Positions 37,596-46,143 of a stretch of 64,000 nucleotides of DNA are shown here, piece after piece; position 1 is the stretch's first letter; the number at the start of each line of letters is the position of its first letter. The DNA is taken from the NCBI RefSeq assembly GCF_000023865.1, contig NC_013159.1, positions 1,390,001-1,454,000 on the forward strand. The letters run 5' to 3'. A model generated the notes under the pieces. That model was not told the origin of the DNA. It saw only the letters and a list, made by a program, of their open reading frames with translations, and made no database searches. Both the position numbers and the translations under genes were made by a program. Source of the stretch: Saccharomonospora viridis DSM 43017. Lineage in GTDB: Bacteria > Actinomycetota > Actinomycetes > Mycobacteriales > Pseudonocardiaceae.

Positions 37596-38168
37596 CTACC
37601 GCTGTCTGATTCATGAGTGCGGGAATGTGTCGATCGTGCCTCTAGACCGTCAGAACCGTTAGTTGGGTTGGGTAGGGAGGTAGTGACCTGGGGCTCGATA
37701 TTGGTTCATGCATCGGACATCACGCTGGACAACGACACTCTCCTCGAGCTGGCGAACCGTGGTCGAGTAGATCGCGGCTGGATGGTGCGTGCTGGCAGCT
37801 GGGCGATGGATTCTGGGATATGACCGAAAACTGCGTCGGGACGGTCACTGAGGCCATTACGATCACACAGTCAGAGGATGACTTGGCTTGGCTGCCTTGC
37901 TTAGTTCCGCACGACTGATGTAGGCGTAGCCATGTTCTCGTGCAACAGCAGCTGAGCCCGTAAGGATCCGTCCTTTTTGGTCATCCGTAGACAAGTTGTC
38001 GGTAAGCTTGCCACGCTAGGACTGTGATCCGTTTGTTCGTCTGTCGATCTGCCAAACCAATTAGCGCTACACGTAGACGCCGCCGAGCGGGAGTGGGTTA
38101 GTGCTACGGCGGTGGAAGCCAGATCTTTGACGGAACGGCTCCACGCAATAGCTTCTGCGTGGGGGCGT
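37596..38168. other. Gene-free stretch between array 1 and the cas3 mini-array
   Basis: About 570 bp of comparatively AT-rich sequence. The longest plus frame (37617-37823, 68 codons) has no ribosome site or similarity I recognise. It could hold a small RNA partner of the mini-array, but nothing in the sequence shows one. Confidence 0.4.
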
Positions 38169-38258
38169 TTGTTTTCCCCGCATACGCGGGGCGATCACCG
38201 CTTCTCCGTCCAATCACCGGTTGTACAGCGGTTCATCCCCGCAGAGCGCGGGGCAGTG
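38169..38258 (-). CRISPR. One-spacer mini-CRISPR with degenerate repeats, divergent from cas3
   Basis: Read on the minus strand: a first repeat (38258-38230) with stem GCCCCGCG-CTCT-GCGGGG and an intact ATGAACC handle; a spacer of exactly 33 nt (38229-38197); then a second repeat (38196-38169) with stem GCCCCGCG-TAT-GCGGGG but handle changed to AAAACAA. Orientation is opposite to the three arrays, and no leader box is present. It ends 81 bp before cas3. The first 12 nt of its spacer match 38301-38312 in the cas3 promoter region at 10 positions. This layout resembles CreA/CreR regulatory crRNA-like genes. Confidence 0.7.
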
Positions 38259-38300
38259 GTTAGAGGCTAGCACTGTCACTCGATCGGGCTATATAAAGAA

Positions 38301-38312
38301 CCTGTATAACCG
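38301..38312 (+). promoter_or_regulatory. Candidate target of the mini-array spacer in the cas3 promoter
   Basis: CCTGTATAACCG here versus GCTGTACAACCG at the 5' end of the mini-array spacer (mismatches at positions 1 and 7). It is flanked 5' by GAA where a I-E PAM would sit, and contains TATAAC, a possible -10 element, 30 bp before the cas3 ATG. Alternatively the two sequences are inverted half-sites of a protein operator. Confidence 0.45.
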
Positions 38313-38339
38313 TTAAAAGCTTCTGCTACTGTCGCGATC

Positions 38340-40838
38340 ATGCAAGCGCCCTGGGGGAAACGGCGCGGGCTTGAAGCTGCTGACGGCAGCCCGCGCGAAT
38401 ATCCGCTCGTCTGCCACCTCTGCGACACCGCCGCCGCCGCGCTCGTGCTCTGGGAGGACCACACCGCGCCCGGTGTCCGCGAGTGGGTTGCCAACGAACT
38501 CGACATGACCCCACACGAGGCAGGACGGTTCATTGCCTACCTCGCCGGACTGCACGACATCGGTAAAACCACCCCTGGTTTCCAGTGTCAGGACAGCACT
38601 GACAAAAACAGCGTCGACACAATCCGGCACGAGATCGCGAGCTATCTGGCCGTGCCCACACTCATCGAGCACCCCGAAAAGCCAGCCTCGTTCATCTCAG
38701 GTATCGCGCACCGGATCGGGGAAATCCTCGGCGGCCACCACGGCGTCTTCCCACCCGTCGACCGCCGCACCCGCAAACCGTTACACGTACCTGAACTCGG
38801 CGGCCCCGAGTGGGACACCGCACGGCGCACTATCCACACCGAACTGAGAGCTCACCTCAACCCCACCCTGCCCACATGCCTGCCGCAGCCTGTCGCAGCA
38901 GCGCTCACCGGGCTGGTGATCGTGGCCGACTGGATCGTCTCCGATGCCCGCTGGATCCTCGAATCACAGTGGGACGCTCCCATCGGTATCGCCGCGCGCT
39001 GGGAACACACCCTGAACGCCACCCGCGCCCGTGTCCACCAGCTCGGGCTCGCCCACCCCACCCCCGGACCGCTGGATCTCGCCCGGATCCTCGGCGGCCC
39101 CAACCGGTCCCCGAACCCGCTCCAGCAGTCGATCATCGACGACTTCCACCCCACCGGGCCCGGCCTGTTAACGATCGCCACCCCCACCGGGTCCGGGAAA
39201 ACCGAAACCGCGTGGATCGCCGCCCACAAACTCGCCACCGCCACCGACAGGTACGGCACCCTCATGTGCCTACCCACGCAGGCCACCACGAACTCGATGT
39301 GGGCCCGCACCAGCGCCACCGTCGACAACACGGTCACCCTCGCCCACTCCATGGCCGTGTTCCACAGCCCCTACCGCCACTACTCCACCCACGACCCCGA
39401 CGCGTTGCGGTGGCTCAACGGCAGGAAACGCCCGATGCTGTCCGCCCACGCGGTCGTCACCATCGACCAACTCCTCGCCGCCGGGCTCACCGCGAAACAC
39501 AACATGGTCCGCCAATGGGCGCTCACCGGCAAGGTCGTGATCGTGGACGAGGTCCACGCCTGCGATATCTACATGCTCACCGTTCTCGCCCGCGTCCTTG
39601 AATGGTTGGGCCGCCTGGGCGTGCCGGTAGTGCTGCTGTCAGCGACGCTTCCTGGGCATGTGTCGCGGCAGCTCACCGCCGCCTACCTCACCGGTGCAGG
39701 ATGCTCATCCCCGAACCCTCGCCCTGTGGCCTACCCGGGTTGGGTGTGGCACCCCATCACCGGTAGCCCGGTCGAACCACGGAACCGAGCACAAATCAGC
39801 AGAGCGCACGCTCGCACCGCCCGCGTCACCGTCACCCACTACACCGGCCCCGTCGAGGCCGCCGCCGCCAACGCCATCCAGCCCGTCGCTAAAAACGGCG
39901 GGTGCGCAGCAGTGGTGTGCTCCACCGTCGACACCGCCCAACGCATCTACATCCGGATTCGCGACACCTACCCCGGCATGTGCGTGTGGCTGCTGCATTC
40001 CCGGTTCCCCCACGCCCACCGCGCTGAGATCGAAGCCGACATTGTGTCGATGTTCGGCCCAGCCGGCGACCGCCCGGACGGAGTTGTGGTGGCCACCAGC
40101 GTCATCGAGCAGTCCCTCGATGTCGACTTCGACGTGATGATCTCCGAACTCGCCCCGGTGGCGTTGCTGTTCCAGCGCCTCGGACGCGTGTGGCGGCATG
40201 ACAATCCCCGCCCCGCGTGGGCCACCGAACCCACCCTCCACATCCTCGACCGTGACGGGGCACTGCCATACGGCCCGGCCGCGATCTACCGCGACTCCCT
40301 GCGCGAACTCCGCGCCACCCGAGCTGCGCTCGCCGGCCACGGAACCCTGATTCGGATCCCTGAGGACGTGTCCACGCTCGTGCAGCAAGTCCACAACCGC
40401 GACCTCGATGATCTTAACGACCTCCAGTCTCAGCGGGAACGCCGTGACGCCGGATTGGCCAACATCGTCGCCATCCCCAACCCCCACCAGCTCGGTCACC
40501 TGGAAACAATGACCTGCCCCGACGTCGACGACGCCACCGTGGCCGCCCGCCTAGGCATGGACACCATTCGCCTCATCCCCGCCCACATCGGAATCGACGG
40601 CCGCTACTACCTCGACCCCAAACACGAAATCCCCTACCCACAAGGCCGTCCACCACACCGGTTCGTTGAAGCCGCGCTCAACGCGAGCATCACCTGCCCC
40701 GCCCACTGGGTGCGTGACTGGCCCACCAACCCCGACTGGGCGGGCACCCACCTCGCCGACACTGTGCTGTTCCCCAACACCTGCCATGACGGGCTGCGCC
40801 TGGACCCCGAACTCGGCCTCGTGAAAGGAAACCAGTGA
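38340..40838 (+). CDS. cas3: CRISPR-associated nuclease/helicase Cas3 (type I-E)
   Basis: 832 residues. The N-terminal HD nuclease has His26 in VCHLCDTAAAA and His72-Asp73 in GLHDIGKTTPGFQ. The SF2 helicase follows with Walker A TPTGSGKTETAW near residue 283, DEVH box VIVDEVHACD near 402, SATLPG and motif VI FQRLGRVWRH. Cas3 unwinds and degrades DNA that Cascade has bound. No strong ribosome site precedes the ATG. It opens the cas operon and overlaps cse1 by 4 bp. A mini-CRISPR lies upstream. Confidence 0.97.
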   Translation: MQAPWGKRRGLEAADGSPREYPLVCHLCDTAAAALVLWEDHTAPGVREWVANELDMTPHEAGRFIAYLAGLHDIGKTTPGFQCQDSTDKNSVDTIRHEIASYLAVPTLIEHPEKPASFISGIAHRIGEILGGHHGVFPPVDRRTRKPLHVPELGGPEWDTARRTIHTELRAHLNPTLPTCLPQPVAAALTGLVIVADWIVSDARWILESQWDAPIGIAARWEHTLNATRARVHQLGLAHPTPGPLDLARILGGPNRSPNPLQQSIIDDFHPTGPGLLTIATPTGSGKTETAWIAAHKLATATDRYGTLMCLPTQATTNSMWARTSATVDNTVTLAHSMAVFHSPYRHYSTHDPDALRWLNGRKRPMLSAHAVVTIDQLLAAGLTAKHNMVRQWALTGKVVIVDEVHACDIYMLTVLARVLEWLGRLGVPVVLLSATLPGHVSRQLTAAYLTGAGCSSPNPRPVAYPGWVWHPITGSPVEPRNRAQISRAHARTARVTVTHYTGPVEAAAANAIQPVAKNGGCAAVVCSTVDTAQRIYIRIRDTYPGMCVWLLHSRFPHAHRAEIEADIVSMFGPAGDRPDGVVVATSVIEQSLDVDFDVMISELAPVALLFQRLGRVWRHDNPRPAWATEPTLHILDRDGALPYGPAAIYRDSLRELRATRAALAGHGTLIRIPEDVSTLVQQVHNRDLDDLNDLQSQRERRDAGLANIVAIPNPHQLGHLETMTCPDVDDATVAARLGMDTIRLIPAHIGIDGRYYLDPKHEIPYPQGRPPHRFVEAALNASITCPAHWVRDWPTNPDWAGTHLADTVLFPNTCHDGLRLDPELGLVKGNQ

Positions 40839-42289
40839 CCAACATCGCCACCGACCCGGTCATCCCGGTGACACGATCCGACGGCACCACCACCCGCCTC
40901 GGCCTACGTGACCTTCTCGTCCACGCCCACAAGATCCGCCACTTGGATATCCCCATCCCCCCAGCCGAGGCCGGGCTCCTGCGGATCCTGTACACGATCA
41001 CCTGCCGTATCACCGGCCTCGACACCCACGACAACCGCAACACATGGGCGGAGCATCGCAACACGGTCCTCGCCACTGGGCGGTTCGACGCGGACGCCAT
41101 TAACGCCTACCTCGGCAAGCACTGCTGGGACCTGTTCGACGAACAACGACCGTGGATGCAAGATCCCCGACTCCCTGACCAAGCGGAACGCAAGACCGCA
41201 AACGTCCTCGACATGACCAGGCCCGGAGACAACTCCGCGATCTGGTGGAAGCACACCCACGCCGACTACGCCCCACCCTTGCCCGCACACGAAGCTGTGC
41301 AATGGCTGATCGTGCACCACTACTACGGGTCCGGAGGCGCTGGCGGGAAACGCACCGTCACACACAACAACAAGACAGTGTCGGACCAGTACATGTCCTC
41401 CGGCCCGTTGCGGTCCACCGTCACCTACTACCCACTCGGCGCGACACTGTTCGAAACCCTGCTCGCAGGCATCCCCGCACCCTCACACACCACCACAGGC
41501 GACGCCGCGCCATGGGAAACCGACCTCAACCAGCCACTCGGCACCCCACCCGCCCCCACGTGGCCCGCCGGGATTCTCACCGGCCAATCCCGACACGCGC
41601 TCCTGCTCGACCACACCGACAACGAGGTCGACGGCGTCTACCTGACGTGGGCGTGGAAAGAACGCCACACCCCGATCCTGGATCCGTATTGCATTCACAA
41701 CATCGACCCCAAAACCGGCGAAGCCCAGCCACGCCAAGCGAACACCTCCCGCTCGGCGTGGCGGGACTTCGACGCGCTGCTGGCCGACCGTCCCACTCAC
41801 ACCCGTCCCGCCGTGCTGGGGGATGCGCTCGACCTTCCCGACGATCTCCAAGACACCCTGCGGGTTCGGGCGATCGGCTGGCACCAGGACCGACAGGCCA
41901 CCAACACCGGCTGGTATGTCTCCGAAACTCCGCCACTGCTGCGGTACATGGATGAGCACGACCCCGCCCGCGCGGCGCTAGCTGAAACCCTCGTCACCAC
42001 AGCCGACAAGGTTTACGGGGCGATGCGCAAAGCGCTCCACAAGGCGTGGAAGGACGCCGACCTCGGCGATCCCAAACAGTGCCCGTGGAAGGACGCCGCT
42101 GATCACCTGTACTGGCCCGCCGCTGAACACATCTTCTGGGCACACCTTGATGCCAACACCCCACCAGAGCGGGAGTTCGTGGACACCGCTGTGCGTGTCA
42201 TCGACACCGTCACCGCCCCACATGCCGACCGCCTCTTGGTCGCTCGCGAAACCGCCCGAGCCATCCGCACAGTGAGAGGAATCAAATGA
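40835..42289 (+). CDS. casA: Cascade large subunit Cse1 (CasA, Cas8e)
   Basis: 484 residues. The N-terminus NIATDPVIPVTRSDGTTTRLGLRDLL and ILYTITCRITGLD are typical of Cse1. The central part has DQYMSSGPLRSTVTYYPLGATLFETLL and the C-terminal part forms a four-helix bundle. It recognises the PAM and recruits Cas3. GTG start overlaps cas3 by 4 bp and the stop overlaps cse2 by 4 bp, indicating tight coupling. Confidence 0.95.
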   Translation: MTNIATDPVIPVTRSDGTTTRLGLRDLLVHAHKIRHLDIPIPPAEAGLLRILYTITCRITGLDTHDNRNTWAEHRNTVLATGRFDADAINAYLGKHCWDLFDEQRPWMQDPRLPDQAERKTANVLDMTRPGDNSAIWWKHTHADYAPPLPAHEAVQWLIVHHYYGSGGAGGKRTVTHNNKTVSDQYMSSGPLRSTVTYYPLGATLFETLLAGIPAPSHTTTGDAAPWETDLNQPLGTPPAPTWPAGILTGQSRHALLLDHTDNEVDGVYLTWAWKERHTPILDPYCIHNIDPKTGEAQPRQANTSRSAWRDFDALLADRPTHTRPAVLGDALDLPDDLQDTLRVRAIGWHQDRQATNTGWYVSETPPLLRYMDEHDPARAALAETLVTTADKVYGAMRKALHKAWKDADLGDPKQCPWKDAADHLYWPAAEHIFWAHLDANTPPEREFVDTAVRVIDTVTAPHADRLLVARETARAIRTVRGIK

Positions 42290-42792
42290 CCAGCCCCACC
42301 GCCAAATTCGTGCAGCACATCGTGGACCGCTGCGACGATCTCGGCGTCCGTGCCGACCTCCGCAGCGGTGTCGCGATCCCCATCGACCGCGCCCCCCGCA
42401 TGCACGCTCACGTCGCCCGATGGACACGCGACGACTACCCCTACGAGACCGCCGCCCGCTACACCGTGGCCGCGCTCATCGCCTACAAACCCGAGGGCGC
42501 GATCCCCGACGAATCCCCCGGCAACCTCGGCGCATCACTCGCGCTCGCCACACACCTCGTCGCGGACACCCGCGAGCGGCTGCTGCACATGGTGACCAGC
42601 CAACCCCCGTCACGAATGCCAGTCACCGTTGCCCGGGTCGTCGCGCAACTTCGCGACGGCGAAATCCCCGTGGACTTCGTGCGACTGTGCGACGACCTCA
42701 ACGCATGGCCATGGCGACGCCGAGACATCACCCGCCGCTGGATGCAGTCCTACTACCGCCACACCATCCCGACCAACGACGACAACGAGTGA
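42286..42792 (+). CDS. casB: Cascade small subunit Cse2 (CasB)
   Basis: 168 residues, all-helical by composition. ADLRSGVAIPIDRAPRMHAHVARW near the N-terminus and IPVDFVRLCDDLNAWPW are family-like. A basic segment (WPWRRRDITRRWMQSYYRH) likely touches the displaced DNA strand. Two copies line the Cascade belly. ATG start overlaps cse1 by 4 bp; cas7e starts 14 bp after the stop. Confidence 0.93.
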   Translation: MTSPTAKFVQHIVDRCDDLGVRADLRSGVAIPIDRAPRMHAHVARWTRDDYPYETAARYTVAALIAYKPEGAIPDESPGNLGASLALATHLVADTRERLLHMVTSQPPSRMPVTVARVVAQLRDGEIPVDFVRLCDDLNAWPWRRRDITRRWMQSYYRHTIPTNDDNE

Positions 42793-42806
42793 AAGGAAAC
42801 CACCCC

Positions 42807-43913
42807 ATGTTCGTGGACATCCACGCCCTGCACACCCTGCCCTACTCCAACGTCAACCGCGACAACCTCGGCGCGCCCAAATCGTGCTGGTACGGAGGAA
42901 CCGAACGCATCCGCGTGTCCTCACAGGCGTGGAAACGCGCGATCCGTAAGGCCGTCGAACAGGACCTTGAACAGCCGACCGAACGGACCCGCCGCATCGC
43001 CTCCCTCGTCGCGGGAATCCTCACTGAACGTGGGTGGGGCGCTGAGGACGCTCGGCGCGCCGGGCGCGCCGTGATCTACGCCTACGGTCTCGAACCTGCC
43101 GCCGATGACGACGACACCGACACCCTGCTGTGGACCCCGCCCGCTGCCGAGGCGTTGGCTGGTGTGGTGGAAAAGCACCGCGACACAGTGGTCACGCTTC
43201 CGTTGCCGAAGGGAGAGGGCAAAAAAGCCAAGAACCCGCCCGCGAAGGACATCACCGACGCGGTGAAACCCATGGCCGGCGAGGTGAAGTCCATTCTCAA
43301 CAGGACCACCCCGACGATCGCGCTGCTCGGCCGCATGCTGGCTGACCGCCCCGACCACACCATCTACGGCCTCGCCGAGATCGCGCACGCGTTCACCGTC
43401 CACGAGGCTGCACCCGAATTCGACTACTTCACCGCCGTGGACGACCGTGCCGCGAACACCGGAGCCGGGCACGTCAACACCGCCCAGTTCACCACTGGCA
43501 CCTTCTACCGCTACTCCAGCATCAACATCACCAGGCTGGTCGACGTCGTCGGAGAGCAGGACGCGCGAGCAGTGCTGTTGGCGTGGGCACGCCGATTCAT
43601 CACCGTCACCCCGGCTGGAAAACAAACCGCTACTGCCGCCCGCACGGCTGCGGACTTGGCGCACATCGTGGTCCGCAACGCCCCACAGTCCTACGCCCCC
43701 GCGTTCGAAACGCCGATCGTGTCCACCGGCGGCTATCTCGACCCGGCTGCTCGTGCTCTCGGGGACTACGCCACCCGCCTCGCCGCCTATCTCGGCGACA
43801 CCCCCGTCGAGCACGGGTATGCCACCACCCTCCCCACCAATGTCGACGGGCTCGGAGGCCGGTTCGACACCCTCGACACGTTGATCAACGCGACGGTGGG
43901 GGCTGTGGCGTGA
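42807..43913 (+). CDS. casC: Cascade backbone subunit Cas7e (CasC, Cse4)
   Basis: 368 residues starting MFVDIHALHTLPYSNVNRDNLGAPKSCWYGG, with RIRVSSQAWKRAIRKAVE, the conserved Cas7e N-terminal motif. The middle contains EFDYFTAVDDRAANTGAGHVNTAQF and FYRYSSINITRL. Six copies bind the crRNA spacer. GAAAGGA precedes the ATG at 42807; the frame is open further upstream inside cse2 but without similarity. Overlaps cas5e by 4 bp. Confidence 0.96.
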   Translation: MFVDIHALHTLPYSNVNRDNLGAPKSCWYGGTERIRVSSQAWKRAIRKAVEQDLEQPTERTRRIASLVAGILTERGWGAEDARRAGRAVIYAYGLEPAADDDDTDTLLWTPPAAEALAGVVEKHRDTVVTLPLPKGEGKKAKNPPAKDITDAVKPMAGEVKSILNRTTPTIALLGRMLADRPDHTIYGLAEIAHAFTVHEAAPEFDYFTAVDDRAANTGAGHVNTAQFTTGTFYRYSSINITRLVDVVGEQDARAVLLAWARRFITVTPAGKQTATAARTAADLAHIVVRNAPQSYAPAFETPIVSTGGYLDPAARALGDYATRLAAYLGDTPVEHGYATTLPTNVDGLGGRFDTLDTLINATVGAVA

Positions 43914-44620
43914 CCACGCTCGTGCTGCACCTGGACGGTCCCATGCAGGCGTGGGGCCACGCTTCCCAGTGGGATCACCGCGACACTCTCGACTATCCCA
44001 CCCGGTCCGGGGTGATCGGGATGATCGCTGCCGCGCTCGGCAAACAATGGGGCGACAGTCTCGACGATCTCTCCCCACTACGGTTCACCATCCGCATCGA
44101 CCGGCCTGGACGTCGGATCGTGGACTACCACACCGCTGGCGGAGGCTACGAAGTCGGGATCGCACGAGTCAAAGGCGGCAACCGGGCTCATGCCGTTCTC
44201 TCCGACCGATTCTACATGTCCGACGCCGCGTACACGGTCGCCATCACCGGACCCGACACGCTCCTCTACCGAGTAGACGACGCGCTCCGCGCGCCGGTGT
44301 TCGGCCCGTTCCTCGGTCGCCGGTCCTGCCCGCCCGCAGGGCCGTGGCATCTCGGCCTCCATGACGGTGATCCGTTACGAACACTGCCACTACACAGGGA
44401 CAAACCCCGCGACGGTGACACCGTGGCTGTGGAGTTCGTGTCCGACCACGAAACACACGGCCCCACGGATCGAGTGGACACCACACTCACGGATCCACAC
44501 GAATTCGGCCCCCGCCGCTCGTACGGGACCGTCACCACCCACCGTTGGACCGAAACCCTGCCTGTCGCTATGTGTGGCGGAACCGGGATCCAGTGGTTCG
44601 ACGCACTCACCACTGTTTGA
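43910..44620 (+). CDS. casD: Cascade subunit Cas5e (CasD)
   Basis: 236 residues. VTTLVLHLDGPMQAWGHASQW is the Cas5e RAMP start, followed by YPTRSGVIGMIAAALG and DYHTAGGGYEVG. C-terminal part contains FGPRRSYGTVTTHRW. It caps the 5' handle of the crRNA. GTG start overlaps cas7e by 4 bp. Unlike ordinary I-E operons, cas6e does not follow directly: a leader and CRISPR array come first. Confidence 0.95.
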   Translation: MTTLVLHLDGPMQAWGHASQWDHRDTLDYPTRSGVIGMIAAALGKQWGDSLDDLSPLRFTIRIDRPGRRIVDYHTAGGGYEVGIARVKGGNRAHAVLSDRFYMSDAAYTVAITGPDTLLYRVDDALRAPVFGPFLGRRSCPPAGPWHLGLHDGDPLRTLPLHRDKPRDGDTVAVEFVSDHETHGPTDRVDTTLTDPHEFGPRRSYGTVTTHRWTETLPVAMCGGTGIQWFDALTTV

Positions 44621-44653
44621 CACGAGTGATCCGCTGATTGACAACTCCATACT

Positions 44654-44699
44654 GAATGCAAATCGGGTTACCGTCCGGTAGAACCGCTGGTCAACAAGT
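44654..44699 (+). promoter_or_regulatory. Leader box of CRISPR array 2
   Basis: 46 bp from GAATG to AAGT, homologous to the leaders of arrays 1 and 3, with only 33 bp separating it from the cas5e stop. It is probably a promoter for array 2 and possibly for cas6e. Confidence 0.8.
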
Positions 44700-44964
44700 G
44701 TCCGCCCCGCGCATGCGGGGATGAACCGAACTTCAAGGCGGTGTCACCGGCGGAGATCATGTCCGCCCCGCGCATGCGGGGATGAACCCTTCCCGGCGGT
44801 GTAGGACTTGCCCGTCCCTGCGTCCGCCCCGCGCATGCGGGGATGAACCGTTGTGCGAGACGTCTAATTCGGAGAGTCCCGGGTCCGCCCCGCGCATGCG
44901 GGGATGAACCGACAGTCGTGCTGCACACCCGCCACATCAAAAAGTCCGCCCCGCGCATGCGGGG
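44700..44964 (+). CRISPR. CRISPR array 2, inside the cas operon between cas5e and cas6e
   Basis: Four intact 28-bp repeats (44700, 44761, 44822, 44883) and a fifth (44944-44964) that stops after position 21, right after the GCGGGG side of the stem. There are four 33-bp spacers. Repeats carry the CATG loop variant, identical to the older repeats of array 1. The cas6e ribosome site AAAGGAG starts 10 bp after the truncated repeat. The plus orientation and leader position match arrays 1 and 3. Confidence 0.97.
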
Positions 44965-44986
44965 ACATCACAGAAAGGAGAACGCT

Positions 44987-45580
44987 ATGCCCACCTACCT
45001 CACCAAAATCACCACACCAAAATCCGTCACCCGCGACATCCACCGCACCCACAAAATCCTCACCACCGCCGTCTGCCCACCCAACATCACCACTCCAGGC
45101 CGCGTCGCAACCCGCCTCTTGCATCGAGTCGAGCGGGGTGGACGCGAAATCCTGGCTCAATCAGCAACACCACTCGATCCGACACGTCTCGAGGGCGGTT
45201 GCGTCATCGCCGGAACAAAACTCCTGGATCCACTGCTGGACCACCTCGACAACGGAACTGTGGTGCGGTACAAGATCACCGCCAACCCCGTCCATGCGCC
45301 CAACCGTGTGAGACGTCCGATCACCGATCCTGACCGGATCCTCGCCTGGTGGCATCGCACCGCTGATCGCATCGGTCTCGTACTGGACTCCACGGCACTC
45401 CTCGACACCGCGAAGACAAGCGGTATGCGGCGGGACCAGAGGGTTGTGGTGCAGACCGCCACCATGGAGGGGGTCGCCACGATCCGCGATGTCGACACAG
45501 TTCGGGACGCCATAGTGCTCGGTGTTGGGCATGCGCGCGCGTATGGCTGTGGGCTGCTGTCTGTTGTCCCCCTTGAATAG
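44987..45580 (+). CDS. casE: CRISPR RNA endonuclease Cas6e (CasE, Cse3)
   Basis: 197 residues. MPTYLTKITTPKSVTRDIHRTHKIL aligns with the CasE N-terminus, with His22 at the position of the E. coli catalytic His20. The Gly-rich RNA-binding loop is LGVGHARAYGCGLLSV near the C-terminus. It cuts pre-crRNA at the base of the repeat stem and stays bound to the 3' hairpin. The ATG at 44987 has AAAGGAG 6 bp upstream. Its 5' leader carries a truncated CRISPR repeat, a potential substrate of the enzyme itself. Confidence 0.95.
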   Translation: MPTYLTKITTPKSVTRDIHRTHKILTTAVCPPNITTPGRVATRLLHRVERGGREILAQSATPLDPTRLEGGCVIAGTKLLDPLLDHLDNGTVVRYKITANPVHAPNRVRRPITDPDRILAWWHRTADRIGLVLDSTALLDTAKTSGMRRDQRVVVQTATMEGVATIRDVDTVRDAIVLGVGHARAYGCGLLSVVPLE

Positions 45581-45611
45581 GATCCTGAGATGTCGCGCAC
45601 AACTTCAGAGT

Positions 45612-45657
45612 GAATGTGAATCGGGTTACTCCTCGGTAGAACCGCAGGTCAGGAAGT
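45612..45657 (+). promoter_or_regulatory. Leader box of CRISPR array 3
   Basis: 46 bp before the first repeat, GAATG to AAGT. It is most similar to the leader of array 2 (shared AATCGGGTTAC and CGGTAGAACCGC blocks). Confidence 0.8.
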
Positions 45658-46112
45658 GTCTGCCCCGCGCATGCGGGGATGAACCGCCCATCAGCATCGA
45701 CTGGGGCGAGCCGTTCACGTCTGCCCCGCGCATGCGGGGATGAACCGACCCTGCCGGGGGTTCCGCTGGACGACTACGCGTCTGCCCCGCGCATGCGGGG
45801 ATGAACCGTATTGTTGGGGTTGTCACGGAGCCCAACACAGGTCTGCCCCGCGCATGCGGGGATGAACCCCTGGAAGGGACGGTGGTGGGGTGCCGCCGTC
45901 TGTCTGCCCCGCGCATGCGGGGATGAACCGTCACCGCCGTGGGCGGCTGCGCTCGGCCGATCGTCTGCCCCGCGCATGCGGGGATGAACCGTCGCTGATC
46001 TTGAGGGTGCCGCGCAGAATGTCGTCTGCCCCGCGCATGCGGGGATGAACCGCGGATCAAGCGGCTGGAGTCGCGGCTGGTGCTGTCTGCCCCGCGCATG
46101 CGGGGATGAACC
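45658..46112 (+). CRISPR. CRISPR array 3, eight repeats, downstream of cas6e
   Basis: Repeats start at 45658, 45719, 45780, 45841, 45902, 45963, 46024 and 46085, all 28 bp with 33-bp spacers and uniformly GTCTGCC at the 5' end (arrays 1 and 2 have GTCCGCC). It stands where cas1-cas2 would normally follow cas6e. Decayed repeats follow. Confidence 0.98.
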
Positions 46113-46143
46113 TGGGGAGCAGCTCACGCACGGCACATTTTGT

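Noticed and set aside
37617-37823. 68-codon frame between array 1 and cas3
   Set aside because: No ribosome site, no similarity and an AT-richer non-coding look; not listed as a gene.
38258-38339. A fourth leader box on the minus strand before the mini-array
   Set aside because: The reverse complement of this stretch does not align with the 46-bp leader of the three arrays.
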